From an uncultured Rickettsiales bacterium (lineage in GTDB: Bacteria > Pseudomonadota > Alphaproteobacteria > Rickettsiales > UBA1997), in NCBI GenBank assembly GCA_934725005.1, contig CAKVBE010000024.1, positions 1 to 10,522 of the forward strand: a DNA stretch of 10,522 nucleotides, read 5' to 3'. The translations under genes were made by a program, and so were the position numbers. Positions 7,023 to 10,522 of this stretch are shown piece by piece. The notes beneath the pieces were generated by a model, which did not search any database, had not been told where the DNA came from, and worked only from the letters and a program-made list of their open reading frames with translations. Within the stretch, counting starts at the first letter, position 1; each line of letters opens with the position of its first letter.

Positions 7023-7703
7023 ATGACTAATAATCACATATTGATAGTGGATGATGACGATAGAATAAGGGAATTATTAGAAAAATACCTAAGAAAAAAT
7101 AATTTTATTGTATCAGTTGCCTCAAATACAATAGAGGCGCGTGAATGCATAAAAAAATATTCAATTGACTTGATTATATTAGACTACATGATGCCAAATG
7201 AAAGCGGAATGGAGTTTTTAAATAAATTAAGAGCTGAAGATAACAATACATTAATCATAATGTTAACTGCTCTTGGCGATGTTGAAAATAGGATAGAAGG
7301 CTTATCATATGGAGCTGATGACTACATAGGAAAACCATTTGATCCAAAAGAGTTAGTATTAAGAATAAACAATTTATTAAAAAGAAGTGGAAAGATAGTA
7401 GAAAATCAAAACACTTTTTGCTTCGGCAGATTTAAATTTAATTTAGAGAAAAATGAATTATTTGACTCTTGTATAAATGAAATAGTTAAATTAACGGATA
7501 CTGAGGTCAAGATTCTAAAAATATTTTATAATTATAAAAACCAAATACTAACAAGGGAAGAGATTTGCAATTTTTGTGATGATATAAATGAAAGAAGTGT
7601 CGACGTTCAGATAACAAGATTGAGAAAAAAAATAGAATGTAATCCAAAAAATCCAACGTTTTTAAAAACAATAAGGAATAAAGGTTATCTGTTTGTTATG
7701 TAA
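7023..7703 (+). CDS. OmpR/PhoB-family response regulator (PetR-like), orphan
   Basis: This 226-aa two-domain response regulator has a receiver domain (about 4-122) with all key residues: acidic pocket D10/D11, phospho-acceptor D54 in LILDYMMP, T82 and K104 in GKPF. An OmpR-type winged-helix DNA-binding domain follows (about 130-226), with the LTDTEVKILKIF helix and the closing ERSVDVQITRLRKKIE...TIRNKGYLFV recognition helix and wing. The receiver resembles the alphaproteobacterial PetR/OmpR branch (RIRELLEKYL, GDVENRIEGLSYGADDYIGKPFDPKEL). No histidine kinase gene is adjacent, so its phosphodonor is encoded elsewhere or absent. It follows the RDD gene by three nt and is probably co-transcribed; its only purine-rich upstream motif (AGAGG) is about 20 nt away, too far for a normal Shine-Dalgarno sequence. 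Target genes cannot be predicted from the window. Confidence 0.93.
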   Translation: MTNNHILIVDDDDRIRELLEKYLRKNNFIVSVASNTIEARECIKKYSIDLIILDYMMPNESGMEFLNKLRAEDNNTLIIMLTALGDVENRIEGLSYGADDYIGKPFDPKELVLRINNLLKRSGKIVENQNTFCFGRFKFNLEKNELFDSCINEIVKLTDTEVKILKIFYNYKNQILTREEICNFCDDINERSVDVQITRLRKKIECNPKNPTFLKTIRNKGYLFVM

Positions 7704-7765
7704 AAATTACTTTATTCATAATAGAGTATAAAAGAATATAAATTACTATTGATTTAAAAAAAAAT

Positions 7766-7774
7766 TGCTATACT
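7766..7774 (+). promoter_or_regulatory. Extended -10 promoter of rpsB
   Basis: The string TGC-TATACT gives a TG-extended -10 box with TATACT at 7769-7774. The nearest -35-like TTGATT (7749-7754) is only 14 nt upstream, so the extended -10 probably carries most of the promoter strength. Transcription would start near 7781 and yield a leader of about 115 nt containing the pseudoknot described separately. A TATAAG at 7776-7781 is a weaker alternative. Confidence 0.55.
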
Positions 7775-7822
7775 GTATAAGATAACGATGTAGTAGTCGT
7801 GCAATTTTTATTAAAATATACA

Positions 7823-7884
7823 TACCAGTTGTGCTTTGGTGTCTTGTTAATAAGGGATTGTAACTGGTAAATGTATAACCAAAG
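7823..7884 (+). promoter_or_regulatory. rpsB leader: predicted pseudoknot overlapping the ribosome binding site
   Basis: Two interlocking perfect stems can be drawn in the rpsB leader. Stem 1 pairs TACCAGTT (7823-7830) with AACTGGTA (7862-7869), and may be extended inward by three G-U pairs. Stem 2 pairs CTTTGGT (7834-7840), located in the loop of stem 1, with ACCAAAG (7878-7884), located outside it, which makes an H-type pseudoknot. The 3' arm of stem 2 overlaps the Shine-Dalgarno AAAGG (7881-7885), nine nt before the rpsB ATG. In E. coli the rpsB-tsf operon is repressed by S2 acting on the rpsB leader; by analogy this may be an S2 operator. Pairing is seen in the sequence; the regulatory function is inferred. 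Confidence 0.6.
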
Positions 7885-7894
7885 GTAATTTGAA

Positions 7895-8782
7895 ATGACA
7901 GAAGAAAATTTAGAAATTCCAACAGAAACTGTTGAAAATACAAGCGAAAAAACTTTTACAATTAAAGATTTATTGGAAGCAGGTGTTCATTTTGGACACA
8001 GGACCATGAGATGGAATCCAAAAATGGCTCCATATATATATGGTTCAAGAAACGGCATTCATATAATAGATTTAACACAAACTGTTTTATTGCTAAATGA
8101 CGCTATGAGAATTTTAAGAGAAGTAGCAAAAAAGAAGGGTAAAATACTGTTTGTATGTACAAAGAAACAAGGCGCAGATATAGTTGCTAAAATGGCTGAG
8201 AATTGTGGTCAATATCATGTAACTAATAAATGGTTAGGTGGTATGTTGACAAACTGGAAAACAATTTCCCAATCAATTAGAAAAATTAAAAGCATAGAGA
8301 ATCAATTAGTTAGTGATGACAAATTGGTTAAAAAAGAAAAACTATATCTACAGAAACAAAAGGAAAAATTAGAAGAAAATTTTAATGGTATCAAATCAAT
8401 TGGTGGTAGACCAGATTTAGTTTTTGTTATAGATGTACCAAAAGAGAATTTAGCTATAGCTGAAGCAAAATCATTACATATTCCTGTAATGGCTATAACA
8501 GATACAAATGCTGACCCAGATAAGGTTGATTATGTGATCCCAGGAAATGATGATTCTATAAAAGCTATTCAATTATATTGTGATATTATAGAATCTTCTT
8601 TAGAAGAGTTTAAACAAAATCCAGAAGAAGTAAAAGTTAAAAGACAACCGCAAAGTCAAAAAAAATCTAAGTTTGTCGGTAAAGGAAAAAATTTTGATAA
8701 AAAACAAGCTAGGAAAACTGAAAAAACAGAAAAAATCAAAGAAGAAAAAACTGTAGAAAAAGTTTCCGAAGAAAATAAGTAA
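7895..8782 (+). CDS. rpsB: 30S ribosomal protein S2
   Basis: The 295-aa product is ribosomal protein S2, recognised by LLEAGVHFGHRTMRWNPKMAPYIYG (26-50), KWLGGMLTNWKTI (112-124), GGRPDLVFVIDV (170-181) and ITDTNADPDKVDYVIPGNDDSIKAI (201-225). S2 joins the back of the 30S subunit late in assembly and contacts S1. The core ends near 240. A Lys/Glu/Gln-rich low-complexity tail (about 245-295) follows, as alphaproteobacterial S2 proteins often have, and there is an acidic N-terminal extension of about 20 residues before the usual FTIKDLLEAG. The start at 7895 is supported by AAAGG nine nt upstream; the next in-frame Met (residue 38) lies inside the conserved core. It heads the rpsB-tsf-rsmG cluster. 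Confidence 0.98.
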   Translation: MTEENLEIPTETVENTSEKTFTIKDLLEAGVHFGHRTMRWNPKMAPYIYGSRNGIHIIDLTQTVLLLNDAMRILREVAKKKGKILFVCTKKQGADIVAKMAENCGQYHVTNKWLGGMLTNWKTISQSIRKIKSIENQLVSDDKLVKKEKLYLQKQKEKLEENFNGIKSIGGRPDLVFVIDVPKENLAIAEAKSLHIPVMAITDTNADPDKVDYVIPGNDDSIKAIQLYCDIIESSLEEFKQNPEEVKVKRQPQSQKKSKFVGKGKNFDKKQARKTEKTEKIKEEKTVEKVSEENK

Positions 8783-8791
8783 TTATTATAA

Positions 8792-8809
8792 AAGGTGAGA
8801 AATCACCTT
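8792..8809 (+). promoter_or_regulatory. Perfect hairpin in the rpsB-tsf gap
   Basis: AAGGTGA (8792-8798) pairs with TCACCTT (8803-8809) around a GAAA tetraloop: seven Watson-Crick pairs with a GNRA-type loop. No U run follows, so it is not a standard intrinsic terminator. It could be an mRNA stability or processing element, or a partial attenuator between S2 and EF-Ts. The 5' arm resembles a Shine-Dalgarno core and the 3' arm resembles the anti-Shine-Dalgarno end of 16S rRNA. Confidence 0.65.
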
Positions 8810-8835
8810 ACAATGTTAAATTTAAGAGGTTTGTA

Positions 8836-9765
8836 ATGGCAAATTTAGAATTAGTAAAAAAATTAAGAGAAGCAACTGGTTGTGGTATAGGTGACTGTAG
8901 TAAAGCTTTAAGTGCTTGTGCAGATAATTATGAAGAAGCAGTTGATTGGTTAAGAAAAAAAGGTCTTTCAACAGCAGCAAAGAAAACGTCAAGAGCTACA
9001 ACAGAAGGTTTAGTTGGTATTTTTAATAAAAAAAATATTGCAACAATAGTTGAGATAAACTCAGAAACAGACTTTGTTGCCAAGAATGACCAATTTCAAG
9101 GATTAGTTTGCGATGTTTTAGAAGCAGGTTTATCTTTAAAAGATTATGTTGATTTTGTAAACGATGTTAAAGAAGTTATTGTAAATGGTAAAAAGATATC
9201 AGATGAATTAACCAACAAAATAGCAGTTATCGGAGAAAATTTGCAAATAAGAAGAGGAAAAACGATCGAATTAAAAGATAAAGGTTTGATAGTTTCTTAC
9301 ATTCATAACGCAGTTTCTGATAAACTTGGTAAAATCGGTGTTTTAGTTTCTTTAAAATCTGATGCTAGTGAAGAAAAATTACAAGAATTAGGAAAGCAAA
9401 TAGCTATGCATATAGCGGCTACAAAACCTGAATTTTTGAATAAAAACTTTGTTCCAGCAGAAAGATTACAAAGAGAAAAAGATGTTTTCAGTGAACAAGC
9501 AAGAAATTCTGGTAAGCCGGCAAATATTATTGAAAAAATGATTGATGGTAGAATTAGAAAATTCTACGAAGAAGTATGCTTATTAGACCAAAATTTCGTT
9601 ATGGATGATAAAATGAAGATTTCAGATGTGTTAAAAGCATTTGAAAAAGAAAATGGCTGTTCAGTAGAAATAGCTGATTATGTTTTATACGTTCTTGGTG
9701 AGGGTCTTGAGAAAAATGAGACAAATTTTGCTGACGAAGTAAACTCAATCGTAAATAAAAAATAA
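8836..9765 (+). CDS. tsf: Translation elongation factor Ts
   Basis: The 309-aa product is EF-Ts, the nucleotide-exchange factor that releases GDP from EF-Tu. Its N-terminal UBA-like domain (1-40) carries VKKLREATGCGIGDCSKAL, and the EF-Tu-contacting TDFVAKN motif is intact at 78-84. Later conserved blocks include GKIGVLVSL, the MHIAATKPEFLN core segment, and C-terminal GRIRKFYEEVCLLDQNFVMD. Length is typical of the proteobacterial three-domain form. The start is well supported: AAGAGG (8824-8829) sits six nt before the ATG. It follows rpsB by 53 bp, the almost universal gene order. The gap contains a perfect hairpin and no obvious promoter, so the two are probably co-transcribed. Confidence 0.98.
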   Translation: MANLELVKKLREATGCGIGDCSKALSACADNYEEAVDWLRKKGLSTAAKKTSRATTEGLVGIFNKKNIATIVEINSETDFVAKNDQFQGLVCDVLEAGLSLKDYVDFVNDVKEVIVNGKKISDELTNKIAVIGENLQIRRGKTIELKDKGLIVSYIHNAVSDKLGKIGVLVSLKSDASEEKLQELGKQIAMHIAATKPEFLNKNFVPAERLQREKDVFSEQARNSGKPANIIEKMIDGRIRKFYEEVCLLDQNFVMDDKMKISDVLKAFEKENGCSVEIADYVLYVLGEGLEKNETNFADEVNSIVNKK

Positions 9766-9778
9766 TTTTATTAAACAA

Positions 9779-9798
9779 CCCTTACAAAAATGTAAGGG
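9779..9798 (+). terminator. Perfect hairpin after tsf, terminator-like without a U tract
   Basis: CCCTTACA (9779-9786) pairs perfectly with TGTAAGGG (9791-9798) around an AAAA loop: eight base pairs just 13 nt after the tsf stop. The following bases (CTTGCAAACTTTAATT) do not form a run of T, so efficient intrinsic termination is doubtful. Its 3' arm holds AAGGG, the only Shine-Dalgarno-like sequence upstream of rsmG. Either weak termination or a processing/stability element is plausible. Confidence 0.5.
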
Positions 9799-9814
9799 CT
9801 TGCAAACTTTAATT

Positions 9815-10381
9815 ATGTACACAGATAAAAAAATAGAAAAATATGTAGGTTTATTGTTGGAATGGAACAAAAAGATTAATTTGATCGGTAAATCCACGAT
9901 TGAAGACATTTACAACAGACATATCCTTGATTCCAAACAATTATTAAAATTTTTTACAAAAGAAGAACTAAAAAACCTGATATTTGCAGACTTTGGAACT
10001 GGAGCTGGTATTCCAGGTATTATTTTATCAATATCTGGTGTAAAAAATATTTATTTAGTTGAAAAATCTTTCAGAAAGTGCCAATTTTTAAATGAAGCAA
10101 AAGAAATATCAGACAACAAGATAACAGTTATAAATAAAAATATCTTTGATATAAAAGATATAAAGTTTGATATAATAGTTTCAAGAGCATTAGCGCCGTT
10201 AAATGAATTATTGAAAATGGTAAAACCATTTTGTAAAATTAACACAAAATGCGTTTTTTTGAAAGGTAAAAAAATATTAGAAGAAGTAAAAGAAGCAAAA
10301 AGAAAAGTCAATTTTGAATACAAACTATTTGACAGTGAAACTTCCGATGAAGGAAAAATAATTATTATAGAAAAATTATAA
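9815..10381 (+). CDS. rsmG: 16S rRNA (guanine527-N7)-methyltransferase
   Basis: From the ATG at 9815 the product has 188 aa. RsmG (GidB) uses S-adenosylmethionine to make m7G527 in the 530 loop of 16S rRNA. Visible landmarks are LLLEWNKKINLIGKSTIEDIYNRHILDS (13-40), the SAM-binding motif ADFGTGAGIPGIIL (58-71), the acidic ribose-binding region LVEKSFRKCQFL (81-92), and IVSRALAPLNELL (121-133) with the family's SRA motif. An in-frame TTG at 9800 would add MQTLI, but it touches the hairpin and has no usable ribosome binding site; the ATG fits family N-termini better. Neither start has a well-spaced Shine-Dalgarno sequence. The gene is the third of the rpsB-tsf-rsmG run, in the place where pyrH often follows tsf in other bacteria. 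Confidence 0.95.
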   Translation: MYTDKKIEKYVGLLLEWNKKINLIGKSTIEDIYNRHILDSKQLLKFFTKEELKNLIFADFGTGAGIPGIILSISGVKNIYLVEKSFRKCQFLNEAKEISDNKITVINKNIFDIKDIKFDIIVSRALAPLNELLKMVKPFCKINTKCVFLKGKKILEEVKEAKRKVNFEYKLFDSETSDEGKIIIIEKL

Positions 10382-10411
10382 TCATTTCAAATATTTAATG
10401 TATTTTTAAGC

Positions 10412-10439
10412 TTGACAAGACCACAAAATATGATATAAT
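10412..10439 (+). promoter_or_regulatory. Near-ideal sigma70 promoter upstream of the last gene
   Basis: A perfect -35 TTGACA (10412-10417) and a perfect -10 TATAAT (10434-10439) are separated by 16 nt, and the -10 is preceded by TGA, making it also an extended -10. A second TATAAT follows at 10443-10448. Transcription should begin near 10446-10447. This is the best promoter match in the window and indicates that the gene starting at 10473 is a separate, strongly transcribed unit from rsmG. Confidence 0.85.
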
Positions 10440-10446
10440 GTGTATA

Positions 10447-10476
10447 ATGAAAAGAATTGTTGTAGGTAAATTATGA
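10447..10476 (+). CDS. Possible nine-residue leader ORF (MKRIVVGKL)
   Basis: An ATG at the predicted transcription start opens a nine-codon ORF, MKRIVVGKL, ending in TGA that overlaps the ATG of the next ORF (ATGA). It would be translated leaderlessly or not at all. There is no run of regulatory codons to suggest attenuation. It may be chance, but the stop-start overlap would allow coupling. Confidence 0.2.
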   Translation: MKRIVVGKL

Positions 10477-10522
10477 AAATGGAACAGATAAAAAATAAAT
10501 TAGAAGACCTTTACAACAACTA
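10473..10522 (+). CDS. Start of an unidentified gene (partial)
   Basis: The ORF begins at ATG 10473 (or the second ATG at 10479) and runs off the right edge. The visible N-terminus is MKMEQIKNKLEDLYNN, a charged amphipathic helix-like segment. A weak Shine-Dalgarno-like AGG (10464-10466) lies about six nt upstream. The consensus promoter ends 34 nt before it. In many Alphaproteobacteria rsmG is followed by parA, but this N-terminus lacks the P-loop opening expected of ParA, so I do not assign a function. Confidence 0.55.
   Translation, partial: MKMEQIKNKLEDLYNN

Noticed and set aside
7871..7888. Five-codon ORF MYNQR in the rpsB leader overlapping its Shine-Dalgarno sequence
   Set aside because: It is too short to separate from chance in this composition and has no ribosome binding site of its own.
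8813..8836. Seven-codon ORF MLNLRGL whose stop overlaps the tsf ATG (TAATG)
   Set aside because: Such short ORFs are common by chance. The tsf gene has its own good Shine-Dalgarno sequence, so coupling is not needed.
9800..9814. TTG start for rsmG
   Set aside because: It adds five residues not expected in the family and begins two nt after the hairpin with no spaced ribosome binding site. The ATG at 9815 is preferred.

Overview
The window is strongly AT-rich and looks like the chromosome of a host-associated alphaproteobacterium, most likely in Rickettsiales or a nearby lineage. Three things support this: a TrcR (DUF1013) regulator, which is an alphaproteobacterial family; a very large VirB6-type type IV secretion channel protein with the long periplasmic insert and long cytoplasmic tail known from the Rickettsiales rvh system; and the base composition, with A/T-ending codons throughout. 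No transposase, integrase, CRISPR array or phage gene is visible.

Left half (1-6268), all on the minus strand and read from right to left: a promoter, tRNA-Leu(UAA), a VirB6-like gene split into two reading frames (virB6 N part and C part), tRNA-Arg(ACG), and a BamE-like lipoprotein. After a new promoter come trcR, a small bacterial PH-domain membrane protein, and the signal peptide of another lipoprotein that runs off the left edge. Two protein genes start only 12-17 nt after the CCA end of a tRNA, so tRNA maturation probably creates their mRNA 5' ends.

Right half (6465-10522), all on the plus strand: an RDD-family membrane protein, an orphan OmpR/PetR-type response regulator, then the translation cluster rpsB (S2), tsf (EF-Ts) and rsmG (16S rRNA m7G527 methyltransferase). 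A near-perfect sigma70 promoter follows, then the first codons of an unidentified gene. About 196 bp of AT-rich DNA between the two halves serves divergent transcription.

The most interesting signals are (1) a two-stem pseudoknot that can be drawn in the rpsB leader, whose second stem covers the rpsB Shine-Dalgarno sequence and so is a candidate S2 autoregulatory element; (2) the split of one VirB6 membrane domain at a TAA-A-ATG junction, 14 nt after a six-A run whose shortening by one base would fuse the two ORFs into one protein of about 1,410 aa; and (3) perfect 7-8 bp hairpins with four-purine loops in both gaps of the rpsB-tsf-rsmG cluster. No complete new system is evident. The genes are mostly core alphaproteobacterial functions, and the novelty candidates lie in regulation and in the VirB6 architecture.
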